From NCBI GenBank assembly GCA_016124845.1, contig WGMW01000011.1, forward strand, positions 1 through 62,413: a DNA stretch of 62,413 nt, written 5' to 3'. How positions within the stretch are numbered: the first letter of the stretch is position 1; each line of letters starts with the position of its first letter. This stretch comes from Flavobacteriales bacterium (GTDB taxonomy: Bacteria > Bacteroidota > Bacteroidia > UBA10329). Below the pieces are notes generated by a model. The model saw only the letters and a program-made list of their open reading frames with translations. It did no database searches and was not told where the DNA came from. Made by a program: the position numbers and the translations under genes. Below are positions 17,756 to 25,463 of this stretch, piece by piece.

Positions 17756-17930
17756 CGGAACACCTTCCGGGCCACATAGTCGTACGAAAGTATCTGTCGG
17801 AACATCTTCCGACCCCTATATCCGTACGAAATAATGGTACGGAACTTCTTGCAACCCATGTATTCGTACACAAGTATGGTACGGAACATCTTTCCGCCCA
17901 TGTATCTGTACGAAACTATGGCTCGGAACG
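17756..17930. repeat. Tandem repeat, four units of exactly 42 bp
   Basis: Units start at 17756, 17798, 17840 and 17882, and a fifth begins at 17924. Each starts CGGAA, most contain CGGAACATCTTCCG-like inverted arms, and each carries a GTACGAAA-like motif at about position 27. The array lies in the 276-bp gap between the convergent OmpA-like gene and leuS. A 77-codon plus-strand frame (17737-17970) reads through it with a 14-residue period (SEHLPTPISVRNNG and relatives), but the units do not differ mainly at synonymous sites, so translation is doubtful. It could act as a structured bidirectional terminator. The rest of the gap shows nothing else. Confidence 0.85.
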
Positions 17931-17984
17931 GGGGTCAATCCACATATTGACGGTTAAGTTTTCCGTTTGACGGAAAAGGAATTA

Positions 17985-20900
17985 TTAGACAACGATATTC
18001 ACAATCCTTCCTGGAACCACAATTATCTTCTTCGGAGTAGCTCCTTCCAAACGCTGCTGCACTTCCTCGTTGGCGAGGACGTACTGCTCCACTTCTTCCT
18101 TTCCCATGGTAGCGGGAAGCTCTAAGTTCAAGCGTGTTTTGCCGTTGAAGCTGATCGGGTACGAAATGCTGTCTTCTACCAAATAGCTTTCGTTAAAGGC
18201 TGGATATTCCGCAAACGTGATGCTCTTGGTGTGACCGAGTTTTTCTTCACTCCACAACTCCTCACAAATGTGCGGTGCGTAAGTGGAAATGACAACCGTC
18301 AATGGCTCCAAGATTGCGCGTTTGTTGCACTTGAGGTCGGTGAGTTCGTTTACGCAGATCATAAACTGGCTGACGCACGTGTTGAACGACAACCGCTCGA
18401 TGTCTTCCTGCACCTTTTTGATGGTGGCGTGCAGCGCTTTCAGTTCCTTCTTGTTTGGTTCCTCATCGCTAACGCTGAAGGTGTCGCCATCGTAAAACAG
18501 GTTCCAGAATTTCTTGAGGAAACGGTACACGCCCTCAATGCCGTTGGTGTTCCACGGCTTGGCATCTTCCAATGGCCCAAGGAACATTTCGTACAGGCGA
18601 AGCGTGTCGGCTCCGTATTGTTCAACAATCCCGTCAGGTTCATCTTTTTCAACCTTTACTGGAGCAACCACATTGTATTTCGACTTAGACATTTTCTCGA
18701 CTTCGGAATAAGTCGTAAACGTCACTGGTGAAGTACATGGTTGATAATCCGAGATTCGATTCAAGGTCTGAATCTTTTCCAATGGAATTCTTCGATAATC
18801 CAGAAATTTATTGTTCCACCACAGTCCTTCCTCACAAGCAAATATGGCATTGGAATAGTGCGGCCACTTCTCAACTAGCGCCTGCAAGTCAACTCGACCC
18901 TGAGAATCAACGCAAGAAATAGGTATGTTAATACCAGAAGGCATGATAGTGCGAGATGTTTGAGCGACCTCTGGATGTAGCTTTCTTAGTTTGAATACGT
19001 TTGATGCACTATAGAAGAATTCATTGATATCCCCACCCAAGCTGCTTGCTCCATAGAAACTGATTTCAGTAGATAGGTATCCGTTCTCAATACTTGTTCC
19101 ATCATACTTTTTGAACATTTTTTGAGAAACCCCCTGAATCATCCCTTGATTCACCAACTTCTTAGCAGGTTCATCAAACGGTAGATAGCCAAGGTCTTTC
19201 AGGAATTTGGTCCAGAAACGCACGTACAGCAAGTGACCCGTGGCGTGCTCAGCACCGCCCGCGTAGTAATCCACATTGCCCCAGTATTTGATGGCCTCTT
19301 GGCTACAGAATTCGTTGTCGTTTTTCGGATCCATGTATCGGAGGTAATACCAGCTACTTCCCGCCCAACCTGGCATGGTGCTGAGTTCAATCGGGTAACC
19401 TTCTCCATTCGGAACAATCGCTTCTTTTTCTGGGTCCCAATTCCAGTTTTCGGCATTGCCCAATGGTGGGTCGCCAGCCTCGGTGGGGAGGTATTTTTCC
19501 ACTTCCGGCAATTCCAGCGGCAACTTGTTGATCGGATAGGGCACACCATCCTTGTAGTGGATCGGAATCGGTTCACCCCAATAGCGCTGACGACCGAACA
19601 CGGCATCGCGTTGACGGTAGTTGATCTTGCCCTTGCCAATTCCTTTTTCTTCCAGCTTCGCGATGGCTGCACGGATAGCGTCTTTCACCTTCATTCCGTT
19701 CAGGAAATCGGAGTTGATGAGAGTTCCGTCTTTGCCTTCATAGGCACCGACCTCCCCCTGACCCCCTCCCAAGGAGGGGGAATTCGCAGGTGGTTCAACC
19801 ACAGGAATGATGGGAATGTTGAAATGTGTTGCGAAATTCCAGTCGCGCTGGTCGCCACTTGGTACGGCCATAACCGCGCCCGTTCCGTAACCGGCCAACA
19901 CGTAATCTCCAATCCAGATTGGAATCGGCTCGCCTGTGAACGGATGTTCGGCATAAGCACCTGTGAAAGCTCCCGAAACGGTCTTCACATCGGCCATCCG
20001 CTCGCGCTCCGACTTGGCTTTCGCCTTTTGGATGTACGCTTCAATTTCGCCTTTCTGTTCTGGAGTTGTGATCTGCGCCACCAACTCATGTTCAGGTGCC
20101 AGCGTCATGAACGTCACCCCGAAAATGGTATCAGGTCGGGTCGTAAACACCTCGATTACCTCCCCCTGACCCCCTCCTGAGGAGGGGGAATTCGAGATAT
20201 TAGGCCGCTGTTTCAATTCAGCCGTGATGGCGGCTAAAACCCTGTCTGTATCACCAAAAATTTCTTCGTTTTTGAATCGCAGCACCTTGTATCCGAGTTC
20301 TTCCAGCCGTGCTGTCCGCATGGCGTCATCATCCTGCGTGTAATCGTGGATTTTTCCGTCCACTTCCACAATCAGCATTTTGCTGAGACAGACAAAATCT
20401 GGAATGTACTTGTCGATAATGTGTTGTCGTCTGAAATGATACCCCGTTTTATCTCCTTTCAGCAATTGCCACAACGCATTTTCCGCTTGCGTTGGATTGT
20501 CCTTCATCCATTTGGCCTTGTCCTTTAGGACCCCATAAAGCATCGGGTCTACGGTAACGTATCCGGGCGCGTCACCCCTTTCCTTTGGAGAGGGGTCGGG
20601 GGAGAGGTAGAATTTGATCGAAGCACCTTCACTTCTTCCTATCCAATTGCGCTGCTGCTCCTTCAAACTTTCGCTCCAATCAAGGTCTTCCAAACCATCC
20701 AACAAACGCTGCGAATAAGCCGTGATGCGCATGCTCCACTGCTTCATCAGCTTTCGCTCTACGGGATAACCGCCACGTTCCGAGACACCATCTTTCACTT
20801 CATCATTCGCCAAAACGGTTCCCAATGCAGGACACCAGTTTACGAACGCTTCGCTCAAATACGCAATGCGGTAATTCAGAAGGATGGTCTGCTGCTTCGC

Positions 20901-21476
20901 CTCATCCCAACTGTTCCAATCATCGGCAGTAAACGCTTCTGTCTCATCGCCATGCGCATTTACCGTGGCGTTGCCGTTCTTGCCGAACTCGGCCACAAGG
21001 TCTGCGATCGGTCGTGCCTTGTCTGTAGCGTTATCGTACCATGCATCAAACAATTGCAGAAAGATCCACTGCGTCCATTTGTAGTACGATGGGTCGGAAG
21101 TCCGCACCTCACGGTCCCAATCGAAACTGAACCCGATGTTATCCATCTGCCTGCGGAACGTATCGATGTTCTTCACCGTGGTAATGGCAGGGTGTGTGCC
21201 CGTCTGAATCGCGTACTGCTCGGCAGGCAACCCGAATGAATCATAACCCATTGGATGCAGCACATTGAAGCCCTTCAAGCGCTTGTAGCGCGCATACACA
21301 TCCGAAGCAATGTAGCCCAGCGGATGCCCCACGTGCAGCCCCGCACCCGAAGGATACGGGAACATGTCCAGCACGTAAAACTTCGGCTTGGGCGAGTCGT
21401 TCTCTGCACGGAACGTCTTGTTCTCGACCCAATATTGCTGCCACTTCTTCTCGATCTTCTCCGGATGATACTGCAT
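17985..21476 (-). CDS. leuS: Leucyl-tRNA synthetase with in-frame insertions
   Basis: A 1163-residue class I synthetase; the usual length is about 920-950. The HIGH motif is HVGH at 48-51, the editing-domain TRPDT is at 446-450, the zinc-like and tRNA-binding regions follow, and KMSKS is at 928-932. Three foreign segments interrupt it without breaking the frame. Residues 291-440 hold a complete DUF559 nuclease-like domain bounded by peptides from hairpin repeats (SPDPSPKERGD and NSPSSGGGQGEV). Residues 565-576 (NSPSLGGGQGEV) are another hairpin-derived peptide in the editing domain. Residues 783-925 are AT-rich and diverge strongly before the KMSKS loop. All catalytic motifs are intact and no stop occurs, so the enzyme should be functional. 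Confidence 0.93.
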   Translation of the reverse strand: MQYHPEKIEKKWQQYWVENKTFRAENDSPKPKFYVLDMFPYPSGAGLHVGHPLGYIASDVYARYKRLKGFNVLHPMGYDSFGLPAEQYAIQTGTHPAITTVKNIDTFRRQMDNIGFSFDWDREVRTSDPSYYKWTQWIFLQLFDAWYDNATDKARPIADLVAEFGKNGNATVNAHGDETEAFTADDWNSWDEAKQQTILLNYRIAYLSEAFVNWCPALGTVLANDEVKDGVSERGGYPVERKLMKQWSMRITAYSQRLLDGLEDLDWSESLKEQQRNWIGRSEGASIKFYLSPDPSPKERGDAPGYVTVDPMLYGVLKDKAKWMKDNPTQAENALWQLLKGDKTGYHFRRQHIIDKYIPDFVCLSKMLIVEVDGKIHDYTQDDDAMRTARLEELGYKVLRFKNEEIFGDTDRVLAAITAELKQRPNISNSPSSGGGQGEVIEVFTTRPDTIFGVTFMTLAPEHELVAQITTPEQKGEIEAYIQKAKAKSERERMADVKTVSGAFTGAYAEHPFTGEPIPIWIGDYVLAGYGTGAVMAVPSGDQRDWNFATHFNIPIIPVVEPPANSPSLGGGQGEVGAYEGKDGTLINSDFLNGMKVKDAIRAAIAKLEEKGIGKGKINYRQRDAVFGRQRYWGEPIPIHYKDGVPYPINKLPLELPEVEKYLPTEAGDPPLGNAENWNWDPEKEAIVPNGEGYPIELSTMPGWAGSSWYYLRYMDPKNDNEFCSQEAIKYWGNVDYYAGGAEHATGHLLYVRFWTKFLKDLGYLPFDEPAKKLVNQGMIQGVSQKMFKKYDGTSIENGYLSTEISFYGASSLGGDINEFFYSASNVFKLRKLHPEVAQTSRTIMPSGINIPISCVDSQGRVDLQALVEKWPHYSNAIFACEEGLWWNNKFLDYRRIPLEKIQTLNRISDYQPCTSPVTFTTYSEVEKMSKSKYNVVAPVKVEKDEPDGIVEQYGADTLRLYEMFLGPLEDAKPWNTNGIEGVYRFLKKFWNLFYDGDTFSVSDEEPNKKELKALHATIKKVQEDIERLSFNTCVSQFMICVNELTDLKCNKRAILEPLTVVISTYAPHICEELWSEEKLGHTKSITFAEYPAFNESYLVEDSISYPISFNGKTRLNLELPATMGKEEVEQYVLANEEVQQRLEGATPKKIIVVPGRIVNIVV
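19749..19784. repeat. GC-rich hairpin element inside leuS, copy A
   Basis: The 36-bp element starts CCTCCCCCTGACCCCCTCCC and ends AAGGAGGGGGAATTCG. CCCCCTCC pairs with GGAGGGGG. Apart from two loop bases it equals the element at 20159-20194. In leuS it adds residues NSPSLGGGQGEV to the editing domain. Confidence 0.85.
20157..20606 (-). mobile_element. DUF559 endonuclease-like insertion in leuS
   Basis: A 450-bp segment (150 codons) that normal LeuRS lacks. The joint is clean: GASIKFY before it and IEVFTTRPDT after it are contiguous in the family. Inside is a complete DUF559 domain, residues about 312-421 of the fusion: AENALWQLLKG, HFRRQHIIDKYIPDFVC, LIVEVDGKIHDY, RTARLEELGYKVLRF and NEEIFGDTD. 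It belongs to the very-short-patch-repair-like nuclease fold, with acidic Asp360 and Glu371-Asp373 as plausible metal ligands. Each end carries a hairpin element, 20159-20194 on one side and about 20571-20606 on the other. An internal Met at residue 312 could start a free nuclease. This looks like a transposed DUF559 unit tolerated in an essential gene. Whether it is active is unknown. Confidence 0.8.
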
Positions 21477-21495
21477 GCTTCAGAATTTGAAGCCG

Positions 21496-21526
21496 CGAAG
21501 TTAAGGATCGCGAACGCTTAATTCAG
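21496..21526 (-). promoter_or_regulatory. Putative leuS promoter
   Basis: On the minus strand TAACTTCG (21496-21503) fits the TAnnTTYG -7 element, with CTG 20 bp upstream in place of TTG. The predicted transcript would begin about 13 bp before the ATG at 21476. Confidence 0.4.
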
Positions 21527-21536
21527 GTTAGAATGC

Positions 21537-22280
21537 TTACAGAAATAGCTTGAGATAGAAGGTGTAAAGGATGGAAAAGATCAGCGGCAACATTACCCAT
21601 TTGAGTCGTTTTACGTTTTTACTCAGGAATTCATTCTTCCATGCGCTGTAAAAAGAGTATCCAAGGACGCTGAGAAGTAGTAGTCCGGTGAGACTGACAA
21701 CAGCCTTATTCGTAGAAACAAAAAATGTTCCCATTACTGCAATCATACCTACTGACGCCAAAAGGACAGGCATTATTCCGAGGTCGAAGGTTCTGCTGGA
21801 AGGAGCAAATGGGACGGTTCTTTGAAGAAATTCCTCAACCTCATTGATACGTTCCAATTGTGCTGGTATCCAGATTTTATCAGCTGCACTGACTCCATTC
21901 ACTATTAGGTCGCCATTCTTGCGTTTGACAATATTTGTGATGTCATCCAAGCGCATCGATCGTACTGGCATGTCGCCCATTTCCCTGATCAGCTGGTCAT
22001 CTTCAACACGGAGCAAGTACAGCGAAAACAGTTTTGCTTGCTTGGACCAAGTTCGGTATAGTGTGAAGCCTAAGACCAAGACAACCAAAAAATAAGGTGC
22101 AAAGCCAACCAGGCCTTGGTTTTTAGGAACATTCCCTCCAAACTCTACAAGCAGGATGCCTCCAACTACAGCCATTGATGAGACAATAACACTTCTAATG
22201 CGAAGCTTTTTATTAATGGCTTTCAAGCCTTCTGGGGTAATGCGGAATTGGGTTTGATGCATGCGATCAAAATAAGACAT
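21537..22280 (-). CDS. Hypothetical membrane protein
   Basis: A 247-residue protein starting MSYFDRMHQTQFRITPEG at 22280; an ATG six codons later is an alternative, and the frame extending further upstream would run into the divergent CoA-transferase gene and is rejected. Two hydrophobic hairpins near residues 30-50 and 60-80 are followed by a soluble stretch (VEDDQLIREMGDMPVRSMRL) resembling a PH-like membrane-protein core, then three membrane segments near 163-180, 188-205 and 225-245. The family is not recognised. It follows the leuS start, separated by 60 bp. Confidence 0.6.
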   Translation of the reverse strand: MSYFDRMHQTQFRITPEGLKAINKKLRIRSVIVSSMAVVGGILLVEFGGNVPKNQGLVGFAPYFLVVLVLGFTLYRTWSKQAKLFSLYLLRVEDDQLIREMGDMPVRSMRLDDITNIVKRKNGDLIVNGVSAADKIWIPAQLERINEVEEFLQRTVPFAPSSRTFDLGIMPVLLASVGMIAVMGTFFVSTNKAVVSLTGLLLLSVLGYSFYSAWKNEFLSKNVKRLKWVMLPLIFSILYTFYLKLFL

Positions 22281-22319
22281 TTTGGAATTTGTGCTTTCAT
22301 GGTTTTCTATTTTCACACC

Positions 22320-23357
22320 ATGAACCAACCACTTCGCGGCTACCGCATTCTCGATTTCACCAAACTGCTGCCAGGTCCGTTGGCCACACTTTGGATGGCA
22401 CAGCAAGGCGCGGAGGTCATCAAGGTCGAGTCACCCACTTCGCCAGATTCCGTCCGTTGGATGCCACCAACCAAAGATGATGGGAACTCGGTTTTCTATC
22501 ATGCCTTGAATGCTGGCAAGAAGAGTGTTTCGGTCGATTACCGTTCAGATAGTGGGAGAGAGGCCATCCTCAAATTGGTGGAAACGTCAGATGTCGTCAT
22601 CGAGCAATTCAGGCCTGGTGTTCTGGAGGCTTTCGGACTTGGTTTCAAAGCGTTGAAAAAGCGTAATCCAAAGATCATCCTTGTTTCCATCACAGGTTAC
22701 GGACAAACGGGTGAAATGGCTGCCAAACCAGGGCACGACATCAACTACCTGAGTTATTCTGGTGTGTTGGATGGGCTACGCAATGGCAATGGAAATCCCG
22801 TCATTCCTAAAGCACAATTGGCCGATGTGGCGGGTGGTAGCATGATGGCGTTGAATGCAACCGTTACAGCTCTTCTTCACAGAGAAAGATCAGGCGAAGG
22901 CCAACACGTGGATGTGGCCATGGCCAAGAACGCTTCAGTCCTGCAAATGCTTCGTATTGCAGAAGAAAAAGAAACAGGCAACTATGAAGATTACCTGTCA
23001 GGGAAACTCGCTTCATACAACGTTTATCGCTGCGCAGATGGAAAGCATGTGGCTTTGGGCGCTCTGGAACCCAAATTCTGGCAGAAACTCTGCAATCTGA
23101 TCGGCCATTCCGAGTGGGGCGCACGCCTCATGGAACCCGAATTGAAACAGGAAGTAGCAGACCTTTTTGCATCTCAACCGCAGCAATTCTGGACAGGCAA
23201 ATTGGAGAACGAAGATGTTTGTCTATCACCCGTTCTTTCAGTTCAAGAAGCCATGAATCATCCACTTTTCGCGGATAGTTTTCCTACGGTTTTCGGTTCA
23301 GCGCAGCTTTCGCCAGCCCCGAAACTAGGAGCGGATAATGATGAACAGACCTCCTAA
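22320..23357 (+). CDS. CaiB/BaiF-family CoA-transferase or acyl-CoA racemase
   Basis: A 345-residue class III CoA-transferase-family protein. The ATG at 22320 gives the conserved start MNQPLRGYRILDFTKLLPGP. Visible motifs are IKVESP, the FRPG segment at 97-100 and GHDINY with the catalytic Asp140, to which CoA is transiently transferred in the family. The length fits the short, alpha-methylacyl-CoA-racemase-like branch more than formyl-CoA transferase; the substrate cannot be told. The last residues (QTS) and the TAA stop lie within a hairpin repeat beginning at 23349, so the original C-terminus has probably been replaced. Confidence 0.85.
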   Translation: MNQPLRGYRILDFTKLLPGPLATLWMAQQGAEVIKVESPTSPDSVRWMPPTKDDGNSVFYHALNAGKKSVSVDYRSDSGREAILKLVETSDVVIEQFRPGVLEAFGLGFKALKKRNPKIILVSITGYGQTGEMAAKPGHDINYLSYSGVLDGLRNGNGNPVIPKAQLADVAGGSMMALNATVTALLHRERSGEGQHVDVAMAKNASVLQMLRIAEEKETGNYEDYLSGKLASYNVYRCADGKHVALGALEPKFWQKLCNLIGHSEWGARLMEPELKQEVADLFASQPQQFWTGKLENEDVCLSPVLSVQEAMNHPLFADSFPTVFGSAQLSPAPKLGADNDEQTS

Positions 23358-23523
23358 ATCCCCCAAAGGGGGACTTTGCGCCCTCCACGAAATCTCTGCC
23401 CTATGCGGTTAATAATAGAACGCGGATGACGCGGATGAAACGGGTCTGCACGGATCAAATATTGTGTTTGATCAGCAACTCAGTGTTCTTTGTGCTTCCT
23501 CCGTGTGTCCTCTGTGGTTAAAT
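23349..23523. repeat. Cluster of three dispersed intergenic repeats
   Basis: Three elements of separate families lie end to end between the CoA-transferase gene and the propeller lipoprotein. 23349-23378 contains AATCCCCCAAAGGGGGACTT, a CCCCC/GGGGG hairpin that supplies the CoA-transferase stop. 23419-23458 holds the ACGCGGATGACGCGGATGAA type. 23479-23523 ends GTCCTCTGTGGTTAAA. Sequences of these types recur in Bacteroidota intergenic DNA (from memory). No gene is visible in the gap. Confidence 0.65.
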
Positions 23524-24821
23524 CAATCGCAAGGAGCAAACGTGATCAACTGCAAATAGATCTTCGTCTTGCCCAATTGCCCCATCAGCCAATCGCGTTT
23601 TTGGTGATTGATGGGCGATGTGTAATTCGCCACCAGAAAACGGTGTTTGTCCAATCGGATGATGGACGGAAAAGCCGTGTCTCCAGCACCAGGAAGGTCC
23701 ATAACCCATTCTACTTTGCGCGTTTCCTGGTTGATCTTGAAAAGCGCAGTGGTTTTCGGGGAAAGCGAATACCCGACCCAATTCCCTTTTCGCTGCGCGG
23801 ACATTTTCTTGCTTCGTTTCACCTTTCCGAACGGCTTTTTGCCCAACTGCCTTCTTCCGATCAGGTAAAGATCATCGCCATGTCGGAACATTTTGGGCGA
23901 CATGAAGCAGCGCGCATCAGCCGTATCCGGAAACTCCCAGTTGCCCAGGTTTCCTGCTTTCGCGAAAGCAACATGCGAACCGAATCCTGTTCTGTCGCCA
24001 TCTTCTAATCTTGTAACTGCCCAGAGGTTTCCATCTCGGTCAAATTCCCACGCAGTTTCCGACACCCCTCCGAAATAGACCGCGCCTGTATCGTTCATGG
24101 AAGTCCAGTTCACGCCATCATCGGTCTGTTTGAAGAACAACCGCACTTTCGATGGGCCTTTCAGTTCGTAATGCGACCCAACGTAGCTCGTCATAAAAGT
24201 CGTATTGTTCCGATTCTTGATGCTCCAATGCACTTCACCCAATGTCAGCACCTTTTCAGGTTCGCTCCAGTTTCCGTTGCCATCAGAAGTGAAGTGGTCA
24301 ATGAATTCGGGTTCGAAGGCCGTCATTTTGGTTCCTGCACCGAAGGTGTAGAAATGCAGTTTCCCATTGATCGGAACTAAGAAAGGTTCGCGCATATCGC
24401 GCCCAATGAAGACCTCCTTTTCCTTTTGCCATGTCTTTCCATCTGCGGAGCTGATGATGTAAATGCCCGTTTTCTTGGAGGCGAAATGCGTTGGTCCTGT
24501 TCGGAAAGCGAGGAAAATACGCTGCTTGAAGATGGTAATGCTGACGTTATTGTTCGAGTTCTGTGGTTTAACGCCTTCGGGAAGATCGACCGATGGTATC
24601 AGCCAGTACGGATTGCTCAGCTGCGGGCAATATTCCTTGCTGAAATCGAACCCAGCGTCATGAAGCGCGGGGTCGTCCGCGGCAACTTCCAACCGTGGAA
24701 GCAATTCTCCCAAAACCGTCTGAACCTCCAATGGATATTCGTTCTGCATGGGCCATTTGGGTGTGGTGCAGGCGGTGAGGAAAAAGGCGAAAATGAAAAA
24801 GGGAAAATGGTGGAGCTTCAT
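23523..24821 (-). CDS. Lipoprotein with sialidase-like beta-propeller
   Basis: A 432-residue lipoprotein: signal MKLHHFPFFIFAFFLTAC with the lipobox Cys18. The rest is rich in beta strands with repeated patterns reminiscent of BNR/sialidase or five-bladed glycosidase propellers: YIISSADGKTWQ, HFTSDGNGNWSEPEKV, FFKQTDDGVNWTSM and LWAVTRLEDGDRTGFG. A sialidase Arg triad is not evident, so a glycan-binding or unknown hydrolase role is as likely. The stop lies at the edge of the repeat cluster at 23349-23523. Confidence 0.65.
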   Translation of the reverse strand: MKLHHFPFFIFAFFLTACTTPKWPMQNEYPLEVQTVLGELLPRLEVAADDPALHDAGFDFSKEYCPQLSNPYWLIPSVDLPEGVKPQNSNNNVSITIFKQRIFLAFRTGPTHFASKKTGIYIISSADGKTWQKEKEVFIGRDMREPFLVPINGKLHFYTFGAGTKMTAFEPEFIDHFTSDGNGNWSEPEKVLTLGEVHWSIKNRNNTTFMTSYVGSHYELKGPSKVRLFFKQTDDGVNWTSMNDTGAVYFGGVSETAWEFDRDGNLWAVTRLEDGDRTGFGSHVAFAKAGNLGNWEFPDTADARCFMSPKMFRHGDDLYLIGRRQLGKKPFGKVKRSKKMSAQRKGNWVGYSLSPKTTALFKINQETRKVEWVMDLPGAGDTAFPSIIRLDKHRFLVANYTSPINHQKRDWLMGQLGKTKIYLQLITFAPCD

Positions 24822-24956
24822 AAAGGTTTGGGTGTGCCACGAAAATACAGGAACGCGAAGCCAGACGACTGTTAAATTAATGCAAAGTGAAAAAGACCTT
24901 TTCGGTCGGAACCGAATTACTCCGAACCAAGCAGAATTACTCTCTAACTTGCGAGC

Positions 24957-25418
24957 ATGGACTGGCCCAGTCTCTTACATGCAATTCAGCAGTTCCTCAT
25001 TGACTGGGGATATTGGGGGATAATCCTGGCAGGGTTTCTTTCCGGTACCATCATTCCGCTATCATCGGAAGCTGTTCTGGTGGTACTTCTCAGCCAAGGT
25101 TTGGATCCGGGAAAATTGTTTCTGCTTGCCACGGTCAGTAATTGGATTGGTGGCATGACCACTTTCTGGATCGGGCATCTCGGCAAATTGGAATGGATCG
25201 AGAAGTATTTCCGTGTAACGCACAAGCAATTGCTTGAATGGGAATCGAAAGTGGAGAAGTACGGAGCTTATTTCGCCATTTTGGGTTGGCTTCCGCTTTT
25301 GGGTAATGCGATCGTACTTGCATTGGGGTATTTTCGCGCCAGAGAATGGCCAAGCGCGTGGTGGCTGCTTGTCGGAAAAACAGTCCGCTACGCGATCATC
25401 ATTTGGTTGATGAACTAG
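24957..25418 (+). CDS. YqaA/DedA-family membrane protein
   Basis: A 153-residue integral membrane protein of the small SNARE-associated (DedA/VTT) group. It shows the GYWGIILAGFLSGTIIPLSS re-entrant start, EAVLVVLLSQG, NWIGGMTTFWIG and the C-terminal LPLLGNAIVLALGYFR helix pair. Larger DedA proteins transport polyprenyl or other lipid phosphates; the role of the short YqaA branch is less clear. The 135-bp gap before it holds only a weak GACC/GGTC hairpin near 24892-24908. Confidence 0.75.
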   Translation: MDWPSLLHAIQQFLIDWGYWGIILAGFLSGTIIPLSSEAVLVVLLSQGLDPGKLFLLATVSNWIGGMTTFWIGHLGKLEWIEKYFRVTHKQLLEWESKVEKYGAYFAILGWLPLLGNAIVLALGYFRAREWPSAWWLLVGKTVRYAIIIWLMN

Positions 25419-25463
25419 ATGTTGGTCAAGAGGCGACTTTTCTTGTAATCGGAGAAAGAATTG

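Noticed and set aside
17756-17930. Possible CRISPR array
   Set aside because: The 42-bp units are contiguous and all alike, with no unique spacers and no cas genes nearby.
17737-17970. Small 77-codon gene over the 42-bp repeat
   Set aside because: A start codon and a 14-residue period exist, but differences between units are not biased to synonymous sites; kept as a repeat, not a gene.
19233-20180. Plus-strand frame of 315 codons over leuS
   Set aside because: Antisense to conserved LeuRS; its length comes from the GC-rich hairpin elements and codon bias.
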